Assembly (NCBI GenBank): GCA_934162255.1
Contig: CAKPIG010000002.1
Coordinates: 62,001-126,000, forward strand
Length of the DNA stretch: 64,000 bases
Direction: 5' to 3'
DNA from: an uncultured Clostridia bacterium
GTDB lineage: Bacteria > Bacillota > Clostridia > TANB77 > CAG-508
Position 1 is the stretch's first letter. Every line of letters begins with the position of its first letter. The notes under the pieces are model-generated. The model saw only the letters and a program-made list of their open reading frames with translations, searched no databases and had not been told where the DNA came from. Shown here one piece after another: positions 43,508 through 52,030 of this stretch. The translations under genes were made by a program, and so were the position numbers.

Positions 43508-44020
43508 ATTATAAAACAAGAATTACCTATAAATGGGCAAATAAGAGCCAAAGAAGTTCAATTAATAAGTGATGATGGAGAAAAATTAGGAATGGTGCCA
43601 ATATCAAGAGCACTAGAAATTGCAGGAGACAAAAAATTAGATTTAGTATTAGTTGCACCAAATGCAGAAGTACCAGTTTGTAAAATAATGAATTATGGTA
43701 AATACAAATTTGAGCAAGCAAAAAAAGAAAAAGAATCTAAGAAAAAGCAAAAAGTTCAAGAAACAAAAGAACTAAGAATCACACCTAATATTGAAGAACA
43801 CGACTTTGGATTCAAAGCAAAAAATGCAAGAAAATTTCTAGAAGATGGTAACAAAGTTAAAATAACAGTAAGATTCAGAGGTAGAGAATTAAACAACACA
43901 AAAATGGGAGAAAATGTTTTAAATCAATTTATTGAAACATTAGAAGACATTTCAACAGTAGAAAAAAAGCCAAAACTAGAAGGAAAAAATATGTTTATAA
44001 TTTTAGCTAAAAAAGCTTAA
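43508..44020 (+). CDS. infC: Translation initiation factor IF-3
   Basis: IF-3 binds the 30S subunit and checks the start codon. I place the start at an ATT codon (43508), six bases after GGAGG (43497-43501), giving 170 residues and the family N-terminus ELPINGQIRAKEVQLISDDGEKLG. The first ATG, at 43592, would delete part of the N-domain. Later motifs are ALEIAGDKKLDLVLVAPNAE, VCKIMNYGKYKFEQ, ELRITPNIEEHDF and VRFRGRE. ATT starts are known for infC and let IF-3 repress its own synthesis. Confidence 0.9.
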   Translation: MIKQELPINGQIRAKEVQLISDDGEKLGMVPISRALEIAGDKKLDLVLVAPNAEVPVCKIMNYGKYKFEQAKKEKESKKKQKVQETKELRITPNIEEHDFGFKAKNARKFLEDGNKVKITVRFRGRELNNTKMGENVLNQFIETLEDISTVEKKPKLEGKNMFIILAKKA

Positions 44021-44059
44021 CAGCTTAATATATAAAAACATTCGAAAGGAGTAAAAACT

Positions 44060-44263
44060 ATGCCAAAACTAAAAACAAATAAAGCAGCAAAAAAGAGATA
44101 TTCTTTAACAGCTACAGGAAAAGTAAAAAGAACAACAGCTAATAGAAGACATTTATTAGCAAACAAAACAAAAAGACAAAAATTATCTAGCAGACGCCCA
44201 GGAGCATATGCTGATAAAACATGTGAAAATACAATTAAAAAATTATTACCATATGGTAACTAA
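44060..44263 (+). CDS. rpmI: Ribosomal protein bL35
   Basis: A 67-residue basic protein, MPKLKTNKAAKKRYSLT and RRHLLANKTKRQK, typical of L35 of the large subunit. The KxxLPYG end is conserved. GAAAGGAG precedes the ATG. It is second gene of infC-rpmI-rplT. Confidence 0.97.
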   Translation: MPKLKTNKAAKKRYSLTATGKVKRTTANRRHLLANKTKRQKLSSRRPGAYADKTCENTIKKLLPYGN

Positions 44264-44294
44264 GAAGTAGATTAGGAATTAGGAGGGAAAATAA

Positions 44295-44645
44295 ATGGCA
44301 AGAGTAAAATCAGCAATGACAACAAGAGCAAGACATAAAAAAGTATTAAAACAAGCAAAAGGATACTATGGAGCAAAACACTATAGATTCAGAAATGCAA
44401 ACCAAGCAGTATTAAAATCATTATCATATGCTTATGTTGGAAGAAAAGATAAAAAGAGTAATTTCAGAAAATTATGGATAGCAAGAATAAATGCAGCAGC
44501 AAGAATGAATGGAACAACATATAGCAAAATGATAGCTGGACTAAAAAAAGCTAATGTAACAATAAATAGAAAAATGTTAGCAGAAATAGCTGTAAGTGAT
44601 CCAAAAGCATTTACAGAAATAGCTGAAATAGCAAAAAAAGCATAG
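44295..44645 (+). CDS. rplT: Ribosomal protein bL20
   Basis: A 116-residue protein: MARVKSAMTTRARHKKVLK, AKGYYGAKHYRFRNANQAV, RKLWIARINAAAR and YSKMIAGLKKANV are canonical L20. Besides its ribosomal role it is the likely regulator of this operon through the 43325-43507 leader. AGGAGGG precedes the ATG. Confidence 0.97.
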   Translation: MARVKSAMTTRARHKKVLKQAKGYYGAKHYRFRNANQAVLKSLSYAYVGRKDKKSNFRKLWIARINAAARMNGTTYSKMIAGLKKANVTINRKMLAEIAVSDPKAFTEIAEIAKKA

Positions 44646-44648
44646 TAA

Positions 44649-44697
44649 TAAAAAGAATAAAATCGGAACATTAAATGTTCCAATCTTATTCTTTTTT
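44649..44697. terminator. Terminator after rplT
   Basis: AAAAAGAATAA...GGAACATT pairs with AATGTTCC...TTATTCTTTTTT. The converging spoVAE gene ends inside it. Confidence 0.85.
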
Positions 44698-45054
44698 CAT
44701 TTTTGGCTTAGAAATCAAAGAAGCAATATATCCAAAGAACACAGCTGCTGCAATTCCACCAGCAGAAGCAGTAACACCACCTGTGAATGCACCAACTAGG
44801 CCATATTCTTTAACACCTTTAATTGCACCTTTTGCAAGATTATATCCAAAACCTGTTAAAGGAACAGTAGCACCAGCACCTGCAAAATCTACAACATACT
44901 GATAAATTCCTAGACCTCCAAGAATAGCACCAGTAGTAACAAAAATAACTAAGATTCTAGCAGGAGTAAGTTTTGTTTTATCAATTAATATTTGTCCAAC
45001 AACACAAATGGCTCCTCCAACAACAAAGCATTTTAAAAGTTGTAACCAATCCAT
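44686..45054 (-). CDS. spoVAE: Stage V sporulation protein AE
   Basis: SpoVAE is a small membrane protein (122 residues, about four hydrophobic segments) of the spore dipicolinic-acid channel. GGAICVVGQILIDKTKLTPARILV, GAGATVPLTGFG and the GGVTASAGGIAAAVFFGY end are typical. ATG at 45054 follows GAGGTG; the GTG at 45063 overlaps that site. Last gene of spoVAC-AD-AE. Confidence 0.92.
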   Translation of the reverse strand: MDWLQLLKCFVVGGAICVVGQILIDKTKLTPARILVIFVTTGAILGGLGIYQYVVDFAGAGATVPLTGFGYNLAKGAIKGVKEYGLVGAFTGGVTASAGGIAAAVFFGYIASLISKPKMKKE

Positions 45055-45069
45055 AATATACACCTCACT

Positions 45070-46071
45070 TTATATTTCAATACTAACTGCATGAGCAATA
45101 CCGGGAATAGTCTCACCTTGTTGAGATGATGTCGAATTTGTTAAAGCACCAGTTGCAATTAGTAATAATCTCTTTATTTTTTTATCTTTTAATTGTTTAA
45201 ACAAATATCCAGAAAATACACTAGCACAGCATGCACAACCACTACCACCAGAATGGGTATCTTGTTTTTCTTTATCGAAAATAAGAACACCACAATCATT
45301 ATAGTTAGACTTTATATTATATCCATTATCTAAAGCTAAATCAGTCAAAATATCTTTTCCAATATGTCCAAGGTCACCAGTGATTATTGCATCATAATAG
45401 TTAGGACTTCTTCCAGTATCTTTAAAATGAGTTACTAGAGTATCTAATGCGGCAGGGGCCATTGCAGAACCCATGTTGTTTGCATCTTTAATTCCCATAT
45501 CAACAATTTTTCCAGTTGTAATATGTGTTATAAAAGGACCAGTTCCTGATTTTGATAATATTGCAGCACCTGCACCAGTAACTGTCCATTGAGATGTAGG
45601 TGGCCTTTGGTTGCCAAGCTCTAGTGGAAATCTGAATTGCTTTTCGGCACTACAGAAATGACTTGATGCAGCACATAATACATAATTTGCACAAGATTCA
45701 GCAAAAACAGCACCTAAACTTAAACCTTCAACAAATGTAGAACAAGCTCCAAATATTCCAAAAAAAGGAATATTTAAATTTCTAAGTCCAAAACTAGAAG
45801 AAATACATTGATTTAATAAGTCTCCGGCAAAGCAATATTCAATATCTTGAGAGGCAACACCTGATTTTGATATAGCCATATTAACAGTTTCTTTTATAAT
45901 TTTGCTCTCGGATTTTTCCCAAGTTTTTTCACCCCAAAACTCATCATCTAAGCATTGGTCAAAATAGCTAGCAAGTGGGCCATTAGCTTCTTTTGGACCT
46001 ACAATAGAAGCAACATTTAAAATAGATGGAGGAACATCAAATTTAATAGTTTGTTTTCCAATTTTCTTCAT
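45070..46071 (-). CDS. spoVAD: Stage V sporulation protein AD
   Basis: SpoVAD has a thiolase/ketoacyl-synthase fold and binds dipicolinic acid during its uptake into the forespore. Hallmarks are GPLASYFDQCLDDEFWGEKTWE in pieces, AGDLLNQCISSSFGLR, GACSTFVEGLSLG with the pseudo-active Cys, and GSGCACCASVFSGY. The length of 333 fits. I use the ATG at 46071, nine bases after AAAGGT. Confidence 0.95.
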   Translation of the reverse strand: MKKIGKQTIKFDVPPSILNVASIVGPKEANGPLASYFDQCLDDEFWGEKTWEKSESKIIKETVNMAISKSGVASQDIEYCFAGDLLNQCISSSFGLRNLNIPFFGIFGACSTFVEGLSLGAVFAESCANYVLCAASSHFCSAEKQFRFPLELGNQRPPTSQWTVTGAGAAILSKSGTGPFITHITTGKIVDMGIKDANNMGSAMAPAALDTLVTHFKDTGRSPNYYDAIITGDLGHIGKDILTDLALDNGYNIKSNYNDCGVLIFDKEKQDTHSGGSGCACCASVFSGYLFKQLKDKKIKRLLLIATGALTNSTSSQQGETIPGIAHAVSIEI

Positions 46072-46086
46072 AATCAATCGACCTTT

Positions 46087-46551
46087 CTATATTAAAGTAA
46101 TAGTTTGTGTGTTAAATATCAAATAAACAATTCCAACAATAATAGAAGTTGAAATTCCAAAAACAAGAACAGGACCTGCAACAGTGAACATTTTTCCGCC
46201 GACTCCCATAACATATCCTTCTGACTTATATTCCATGGCAGGGGAAACAATCGAATTAGCAAAACCTGTGATTGGTATCAAAGAACCCGCACCTGCAAAT
46301 TTTCCTATTTTATTAAAAATATTTAATCCCGTAAGAAAAGCACTAATTCCAATTAAAAGAATAGATACAATTGTTCCAGAAACCTCTTGTGATAATCCTC
46401 TAGTTTTACAAAAATTTAGTATAATTTGACCAATTGAACAAATTAATCCACCAACCCAAAAAGCATTAAAACAATTTTTTAAAATAGGAGAATTAGGTGA
46501 TTTTTCATTAACATAATCTTGATAATTTTGTTTAGAATCTAATGGCTTCAT
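46087..46551 (-). CDS. spoVAC: Stage V sporulation protein AC
   Basis: SpoVAC forms the mechanosensitive part of the DPA channel. 154 residues with about four membrane helices; NCFNAFWVGGLICSIGQIIL, GAGSLIPITGFANSIVSPAMEYKSEG in pieces and KMFTVAGPVLVFGI are characteristic. AAAGGAGG precedes the start. First gene of the trio; spoVAA and spoVAB are not here. Confidence 0.94.
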   Translation of the reverse strand: MKPLDSKQNYQDYVNEKSPNSPILKNCFNAFWVGGLICSIGQIILNFCKTRGLSQEVSGTIVSILLIGISAFLTGLNIFNKIGKFAGAGSLIPITGFANSIVSPAMEYKSEGYVMGVGGKMFTVAGPVLVFGISTSIIVGIVYLIFNTQTITLI

Positions 46552-46611
46552 AATAACCTCCTTTAAATATATTACACAAAGTATTTCCCAAAAATTAAAT
46601 ATTATACAATC

Positions 46612-46644
46612 AAATATTACAGAAATATTACAGAAATATTACAA
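46612..46644. repeat. Three 11-bp tandem repeats upstream of the pilus operon
   Basis: AAATATTACAG occurs twice and AAATATTACAA once, head to tail with exact 11-bp period, ending 35 bases before the pilM promoter. Helical phasing suggests a regulator site. Similar ATTACA motifs precede the gene at 59007. Confidence 0.7.
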
Positions 46645-46678
46645 ATAATACAGTTAAATTACATTTTACCTAAAGTTC

Positions 46679-46706
46679 TTGACTTTTTGTCTAAAAAAGG
46701 TAAAAT
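46679..46706 (+). promoter_or_regulatory. Type IV pilus operon promoter
   Basis: TTGACT, 16-bp spacer, TAAAAT, 37 bases before the pilM start. Confidence 0.65.
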
Positions 46707-46742
46707 AAAAATAAGCGTAATTATAAAAGCAAGGAGGATAAA

Positions 46743-48353
46743 ATGCCAAGCTATCTAGGATTATATATTCAAGATAATTTAATAAAATATGCTAAAGTTT
46801 CAAAAGAAAAAGAAAGCATAAAAATAGATTCATATGGAATAAAATTTTATACAAATGTATACCAAGCAATAAAACAAATTATTGAAGAAACATATAGTTA
46901 TAAAACACTGATAAGTACAAATTTAACAGAAGAATCTTATCAGTATTTTGAAATGTTTGCATTATTAAATAAAAAAGATTTAGAAAAGGCAATAAAACTA
47001 GAATTTGATTCATATTGTTCAGAGAAAGGATATAATGCAAATACTTTAGAAACAAGATATGCAATAGTAAATAATGCTGAGGATAAAGAAAAATTAAAAG
47101 TAATAAATATATGTGAAAATAAAATGGAACTAAGTAAAATAAATCAAAAATTTGATGGCTACAGATTAGGTACGATAGTTCCGATTTCTATGTCAATATC
47201 TAATATATTGAATGTAGACTCAAAAGAAAATGCATTAATTGTAAATATAGATGACAATACAGTTATCACAAAAATAATAAATGGAAGCATATATGATGTA
47301 GAAACTTTAGATGAAGGAAGCAAAGAAATATTACAAGCAATCAGTTTAAAAGAAAATTCTTACTCAAAAGCATATGAAATATGTCAAAACACAACAATAT
47401 ATACAGCAGATGTTCAAGATTTTGCTGAAACAGCAAGTACTCATTTAGAAGATATAATGCCAACTTTATACAACATTGTTGGAAAAGTTCAAAAAATAAT
47501 AAATGAAAGTTCTGAACAAATAAACAAAGTATATATTACAGGAACACTTTCATGTGTAAACAATATTGATTTATATTTTCAAGAATATTTGGGAAAAGTA
47601 AAATGTGAAATACTAAGACCATATTTTATACCAAATACAACAAGTGAAATAAATATAAAGGAATATATTGAAGTAAACTCTGCAATAGCACTAGCATTAC
47701 AAGGACTAGGTGAAGGAGTAAAAGGAATAAATTTTAAAAAGAATGCACCAGGAGAAAGTTTCTGGAATATTCAAATAGGCGGAGGAAAGAAAGAACCAAA
47801 AGGTAAGAATTCCAAAGTTGATTTAGGTGGATTTAAAGATAAGTTTTCAATACAAGAAATGGGATTAGTAAGAGGAATTACATCTTTACTATTATTTGTT
47901 ATCATATTTAGTATATTCTCAACATTACTAGTAAAACAAATAGAAAATAAATCAAATGTTATTGATGGAGTTACATCAGAGATAAATGTACAAATATCAA
48001 AAGTAAATAGAGATACTTCAACACTAAGTACACAAAAAGAGCAATATACACAATTAATTAAAGACTTGGAAGAAGCAAATCAAAAAATTAGTGATATAAA
48101 TGCAAGCAAAAATTTAATACCACAATTGTTAAACAACATAATGAACACAATAGATGCAACAGTACAAATAACATCAATAGAAAATACTACAGGAAAGCAT
48201 ATTGTAATAACTGCACAATCAGCAAAATATCCAGGACTAGGATATTTCAAAACAAAATTAAAAACAAATGGAATACTTCAAAATGTTGTTTCAGGAAGTA
48301 GTATGAAACAAAATGGAGTAATTATAGTAACGATAGAAGGTGATTTACCATGA
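46743..48353 (+). CDS. pilM: PilM-PilN fusion, pilus assembly protein
   Basis: Residues ~1-330 are a PilM-like actin-fold domain (YLGLYIQDNLIKYAKVS, NALIVNIDDNTVITKIINGS in pieces, VYITGTLSCVNNI). After a linker comes a membrane helix at ~380-398 (SLLLFVIIFSIFSTLLV), then a PilN-like periplasmic-type coiled coil and domain (LIPQLLNNIMNTIDATVQI, VTIEGDLP). Normally PilM and PilN are separate and bind through a short N-terminal tail of PilN; here they are one 536-residue chain. AGGAGG precedes the ATG. The TGA stop overlaps the start of the next gene (ATGA). Confidence 0.85.
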   Translation: MPSYLGLYIQDNLIKYAKVSKEKESIKIDSYGIKFYTNVYQAIKQIIEETYSYKTLISTNLTEESYQYFEMFALLNKKDLEKAIKLEFDSYCSEKGYNANTLETRYAIVNNAEDKEKLKVINICENKMELSKINQKFDGYRLGTIVPISMSISNILNVDSKENALIVNIDDNTVITKIINGSIYDVETLDEGSKEILQAISLKENSYSKAYEICQNTTIYTADVQDFAETASTHLEDIMPTLYNIVGKVQKIINESSEQINKVYITGTLSCVNNIDLYFQEYLGKVKCEILRPYFIPNTTSEINIKEYIEVNSAIALALQGLGEGVKGINFKKNAPGESFWNIQIGGGKKEPKGKNSKVDLGGFKDKFSIQEMGLVRGITSLLLFVIIFSIFSTLLVKQIENKSNVIDGVTSEINVQISKVNRDTSTLSTQKEQYTQLIKDLEEANQKISDINASKNLIPQLLNNIMNTIDATVQITSIENTTGKHIVITAQSAKYPGLGYFKTKLKTNGILQNVVSGSSMKQNGVIIVTIEGDLP

Positions 48354-49171
48354 GAAAGATATTATTAGGAGTATTGGTAGCTTTACTATTAGCACTTTCA
48401 GTATATACAGCAGTTTATGGTATTTCACTTGGAAATATAAAAATTAGTGGGATTCCATTAATTAAACAAAAAAATGCTGAACTTGAAACAAAAATAGAAA
48501 AGGCTAATCAATTAAAAAATGAAACATATCCATCTAGTGTAAATAAACTAGAATCAGAATACAAAAATTTAATAAGTGAAAAAGAAAGATATGAACAAAT
48601 TGTTGAATTAGGCGTTGACGCAAATGGACAACCATTAAACAAAATTCAAGAATACGAAGTTGAAAAAATTTGGGTAACAATGGGAAACTATGCTAAAAAA
48701 CAAGGTGTAGATTTAAAAATGGATGTTAGCCAAAACAATGAAATAAGCAAAAGTTATGATTTAACATTCACAGTAACAGGTGGATATATACAAATTACAG
48801 ACTTTTTATATGATGTAGAAAGAGATAGCACTTTAGTATTTAAACTAGAAAATTTCAAAATGGTACCAGGTTCAAGCAACAGTAACAATAACAATAACAG
48901 TAGTAATTCTAGTAGTAATAGTAATAGTTCTAGTAGTAATAGCAATAGTAGCTCTACAGGAACTTCAGAAAAGAAAACAGATGATAATGATAATCTAGAA
49001 GCAACATTTGTATGTAAAGATATTAAACTTAATATATCAGGAATAAATACTGTAAAAACAGATAATACAAATTCATCAAATGGAACAAGCGGAACAGGTA
49101 CATCAGATACATCAACACAAAATAATAGCAATGATAGTACAACTTCAACAAATAGCAATTCAAATTCATAA
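48350..49171 (+). CDS. pilO: PilO-like pilus assembly protein
   Basis: A 273-residue protein with an N-terminal membrane helix (residues ~4-26), a coiled coil (NAELETKIEKANQLKNE) and a PilO-like domain with IWVTMGNYAKKQGVDLKMDV and VTGGYIQITDFLYDVERD. The last ~90 residues hold two low-complexity Asn/Ser/Thr tracts, one of them inserted in the domain after KMVPGSSN. Assignment rests on order (after PilM-PilN) and topology. It would form the inner-membrane alignment complex. Confidence 0.75.
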   Translation: MRKILLGVLVALLLALSVYTAVYGISLGNIKISGIPLIKQKNAELETKIEKANQLKNETYPSSVNKLESEYKNLISEKERYEQIVELGVDANGQPLNKIQEYEVEKIWVTMGNYAKKQGVDLKMDVSQNNEISKSYDLTFTVTGGYIQITDFLYDVERDSTLVFKLENFKMVPGSSNSNNNNNSSNSSSNSNSSSSNSNSSSTGTSEKKTDDNDNLEATFVCKDIKLNISGINTVKTDNTNSSNGTSGTGTSDTSTQNNSNDSTTSTNSNSNS

Positions 49172-49189
49172 AAGAAAGGGGTAAATGGT

Positions 49190-49648
49190 ATGAACAAAAC
49201 AATTATGAGAGAAATAATAATAGCATTATTGATATGTTTAGCAATACTACTTATATTGGCAGTAGCTTTATATAATTTTATTCCAGCAAATAAAGTTGTA
49301 CCAGAAGTAATAAAATACACACCAACAAGTGAAATACAAACACAGTTAAATTCAGAAGTGGAAGATAATTCAAAAGAAATTCTTATGACATATGAAATAA
49401 CGGCACAAGACTTAGAGAATTATAGAAAAACAAAAGATTATCAACCAGGAAAGGCAAACCCTTTTGCTGAGTACAAAGAAGACACTGGAGATGAAAGTAC
49501 TGGAACAGGAAACACTAACACATCAAATGGTAGTACAAGCACAGGAAGCAGTAATAACAGCCAAACAAATCAAGGTAGTGGAACAACATCAAAAGACAAT
49601 AATAGTAGTTCAAGTGGAAAGTTGTTCGAAAATGGTTCAAGTAAATAA
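49190..49648 (+). CDS. Membrane-anchored pilus-operon protein with NPF motif
   Basis: A 152-residue protein with one N-terminal membrane helix (residues ~9-30), a short domain, the motif PGKANPFAEY and a Ser/Thr/Asn/Gly-rich tail. The NPF/DPF motif after the anchor recalls PilP-type proteins, which follow PilO in many pilus clusters, but similarity is too thin to name it. AAAGGGG-type ribosome site. Confidence 0.6.
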   Translation: MNKTIMREIIIALLICLAILLILAVALYNFIPANKVVPEVIKYTPTSEIQTQLNSEVEDNSKEILMTYEITAQDLENYRKTKDYQPGKANPFAEYKEDTGDESTGTGNTNTSNGSTSTGSSNNSQTNQGSGTTSKDNNSSSSGKLFENGSSK

Positions 49649-49712
49649 GGTTATATTTAATAACTTAAATATATTACAATAAATTTCAAGATAAAAAAGG
49701 GGGGAAATACTT

Positions 49713-50186
49713 ATGAAGAATCAAAAAGGTGTAACATTAATCGCTTTAGTAGTAACAATTGTAGTATTATTAATACTAGCAGGAGTTGCAATAGCAATGC
49801 TAAGAGGAGATAATGGAATATTAAAAGAAGCAACAACAGCTTCAAAAGAAACAGATTTAGGTGAGCAAAGAGAAGCAGTTCTTAATGTCATAAATGAAGC
49901 TACAACAAAATATTATGACTTAAAATATGTACAAAATAGTGCAACAATTAAAGAAGTAACACAAGCACAATATATAGCAAAAGAATTAATAACTTCTAGT
50001 AAGTCAGGAGCATTACAGAATAAAGTAACTATTACTTATGCAGATGCTGGTGAGACTGCTATAGGAGATGTATTAACATATACAGGTAAAAAAATAAAAA
50101 TAAAATTAGCTGCAGATACTTCAAAAACAGCAATATATGATACTGAAACAAATCCAACAGGAGACCTAATTACAAGTTGGAATTAA
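49713..50186 (+). CDS. Type IV prepilin 1
   Basis: A 157-residue prepilin: MKNQKG, cleavage before VTLIALVVTIVVLLILAG, then AIAMLRGDNGIL and a mixed C-terminal head domain. Glu at position +5 of the mature pilin, nearly universal in type IV pilins, is Ala. There are no cysteines for a disulfide loop. It is the first of three tandem pilins whose first ~111 nt are almost identical. GGGGGG-rich ribosome site precedes the ATG. Confidence 0.9.
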   Translation: MKNQKGVTLIALVVTIVVLLILAGVAIAMLRGDNGILKEATTASKETDLGEQREAVLNVINEATTKYYDLKYVQNSATIKEVTQAQYIAKELITSSKSGALQNKVTITYADAGETAIGDVLTYTGKKIKIKLAADTSKTAIYDTETNPTGDLITSWN

Positions 50187-50221
50187 AATATAAAATATTA
50201 ATAAATAAAGGAGAAAAAACA

Positions 50222-50683
50222 ATGAAAAATCAAAAAGGTGTAACATTAATTGCTTTAGTAGTAACAATTGTAGTATTATTAATACTAGCAGGAGTTGCAA
50301 TAGCAATGTTAAGAGGAGATAATGGAATATTAACAGAAGCTGCAAAAGCTTCAGATTCAACAAAAATATCAGAAGAAAAAGAAGCAGTTTCAAACGCAAT
50401 AAATGAATTGACAACAAAATATTATGACTTAAAATATGTAGAAACAAATACAACATTAACAAGTGCAATTGAGGGAAAAAAACAAGGACAATATATAGCA
50501 GAACATTTAAATGATAAAGTAAGTTCTAAAGTTGATATATCAAAAGATGAAAGCACAGGAAATTTAACAATAAAAACTAAAACTGTATATACATCAGGAA
50601 CAGACAAAGGAAAAGTTGAACAAGCAACATATACTGCAGAAACAGGAACTCTTAGTGATTGGACTAAAGTAACAAAAGAATAA
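50222..50683 (+). CDS. Type IV prepilin 2
   Basis: A 153-residue prepilin with the same leader and N-terminal helix as prepilin 1 and a different head (DYDLK-type segment YYDLKYVETNTTL, then GQYIAEHLNDKVSSKV). ATG at 50222 follows AAAGGAG; an upstream in-frame ATG at 50177 lies inside prepilin 1 and is not used. Ala replaces Glu at +5. Confidence 0.9.
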   Translation: MKNQKGVTLIALVVTIVVLLILAGVAIAMLRGDNGILTEAAKASDSTKISEEKEAVSNAINELTTKYYDLKYVETNTTLTSAIEGKKQGQYIAEHLNDKVSSKVDISKDESTGNLTIKTKTVYTSGTDKGKVEQATYTAETGTLSDWTKVTKE

Positions 50684-50698
50684 AGGAGAGAAAAAACA

Positions 50699-51136
50699 AT
50701 GAAAAATCAAAAAGGTATAACATTAATCGCTCTAGTAGTAACAATTGTAGTATTATTAATACTAGCAGGAGTTGCAATAGCAATGTTAAGAGGAGATAAT
50801 GGAATATTAAAAGAAGCAACAACAGCTGCAAGCGAAACAAAAAAATCAGAAGCTGAAGAAGCTATAAATAATGCAATAAATGAAGGGACAACAGCATATT
50901 ATGATAAGAAATATGTAACAAAATCATTTGAAGCTGCAGAAGAAAATTTTAAGGATACTCAAGCAAAATATGTAGGATATTATTTAAAAAATAAAGCTAC
51001 AAATTTATCAGAATATGTAGAAAATTTTGGAGAATATACAAAAGATAGTACAAAATTAGTTATAAAGGTAAAAGGTGATTATGGTGGTGCAGTGTATGAA
51101 TACAATACAAATGGTACATTAACAAAAACTAATTAA
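50699..51136 (+). CDS. Type IV prepilin 3
   Basis: A 145-residue prepilin, MKNQKG before ITLIALVVTIVVLLILAG, with head sequence NEGTTAYYDKKYVTKSF and QAKYVGYYLKNKATNL. It starts 15 bases after prepilin 2. The N-terminal third is nearly identical at DNA level to prepilins 1 and 2, while the rest diverges. Which of the three is the major subunit cannot be read from sequence. Confidence 0.9.
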   Translation: MKNQKGITLIALVVTIVVLLILAGVAIAMLRGDNGILKEATTAASETKKSEAEEAINNAINEGTTAYYDKKYVTKSFEAAEENFKDTQAKYVGYYLKNKATNLSEYVENFGEYTKDSTKLVIKVKGDYGGAVYEYNTNGTLTKTN

Positions 51137-51199
51137 TTTAACAACAGGCATATACTAAGTATATGCCTGTACTAATATAAAACAAAGGAAGGCAAGGAA

Positions 51200-52015
51200 A
51201 TGAACATATATTTATATGTAGTAATATTCATGATAGGAACAGTATTCGGAAGTTTTTATACACTTGCGGTGTATAGAATACCACAAAATATAGACATAGT
51301 AAAAAAGCACTCATATTGCCCAAATTGTAATAACAAATTAGGCTTTTTTGAGTTGATACCTGTACTAAGTTATATATTATTAGGAGGAAAATGCAAACAT
51401 TGTGGTAAAAAAATAAGACCAAGATACTTGATATTAGAACTATTAGGAGGAATATCATTTGTAGTGTTAGCAATTGCACTAAAAATAGATGCTAGAACAA
51501 TAAATTTACAAACAGCAATAATATATGCATTCACTGTATTATATTTTACAGCAATAGTGCTAATTGCAGGAATAGACAAAGAACATATAAAAATAGAAAA
51601 AAGAGTCCTTGCATATGGAATAATCATATCAATTTTATATATGATATATCTATATACAATAGGCTATGCTAGTATATATAGATATGCTATATATTTTCCT
51701 ATATACTTAGCTACATATGCAGTATTATTAATAATAGATTCACTTTTCTTAAGAAAACAAGCAGAAGATAGTTATTTAATAAATACACTAATATTATTAA
51801 ATATGATATTAATATTTTCAGGGTCACAAAGGTATTTAATGACAGTTATAATGTCAATTATAGCAATATTAGTATATGTACTAATAAAAAGAATAACACA
51901 AAGAAAAAACGGAAATGTGAAATTGAAATTTAAAGAAATTCCAATAGGATATTTTATATGTGCAAGTAATATAATTGTAATTTTCATGATGACAATTTTA
52001 ACAAACATACAATAA
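51200..52015 (+). CDS. pilD: Prepilin peptidase (PilD/ComC type)
   Basis: An integral membrane aspartyl protease (271 residues, about eight hydrophobic segments) that cleaves and methylates prepilins. The start FGSFYTLAVYRIP and the two CxxC pairs, CPNCNNKL and CKHCGKKIRPRYLILELLGG, are typical. The first catalytic Asp is in IAGIDKEHI. The second lies in KQAEDSYLI, where the family normally has GxGD, so the glycines are missing. It directly follows its substrates. Confidence 0.88.
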   Translation: MNIYLYVVIFMIGTVFGSFYTLAVYRIPQNIDIVKKHSYCPNCNNKLGFFELIPVLSYILLGGKCKHCGKKIRPRYLILELLGGISFVVLAIALKIDARTINLQTAIIYAFTVLYFTAIVLIAGIDKEHIKIEKRVLAYGIIISILYMIYLYTIGYASIYRYAIYFPIYLATYAVLLIIDSLFLRKQAEDSYLINTLILLNMILIFSGSQRYLMTVIMSIIAILVYVLIKRITQRKNGNVKLKFKEIPIGYFICASNIIVIFMMTILTNIQ

Positions 52016-52030
52016 AAATGGAGGACAAGT

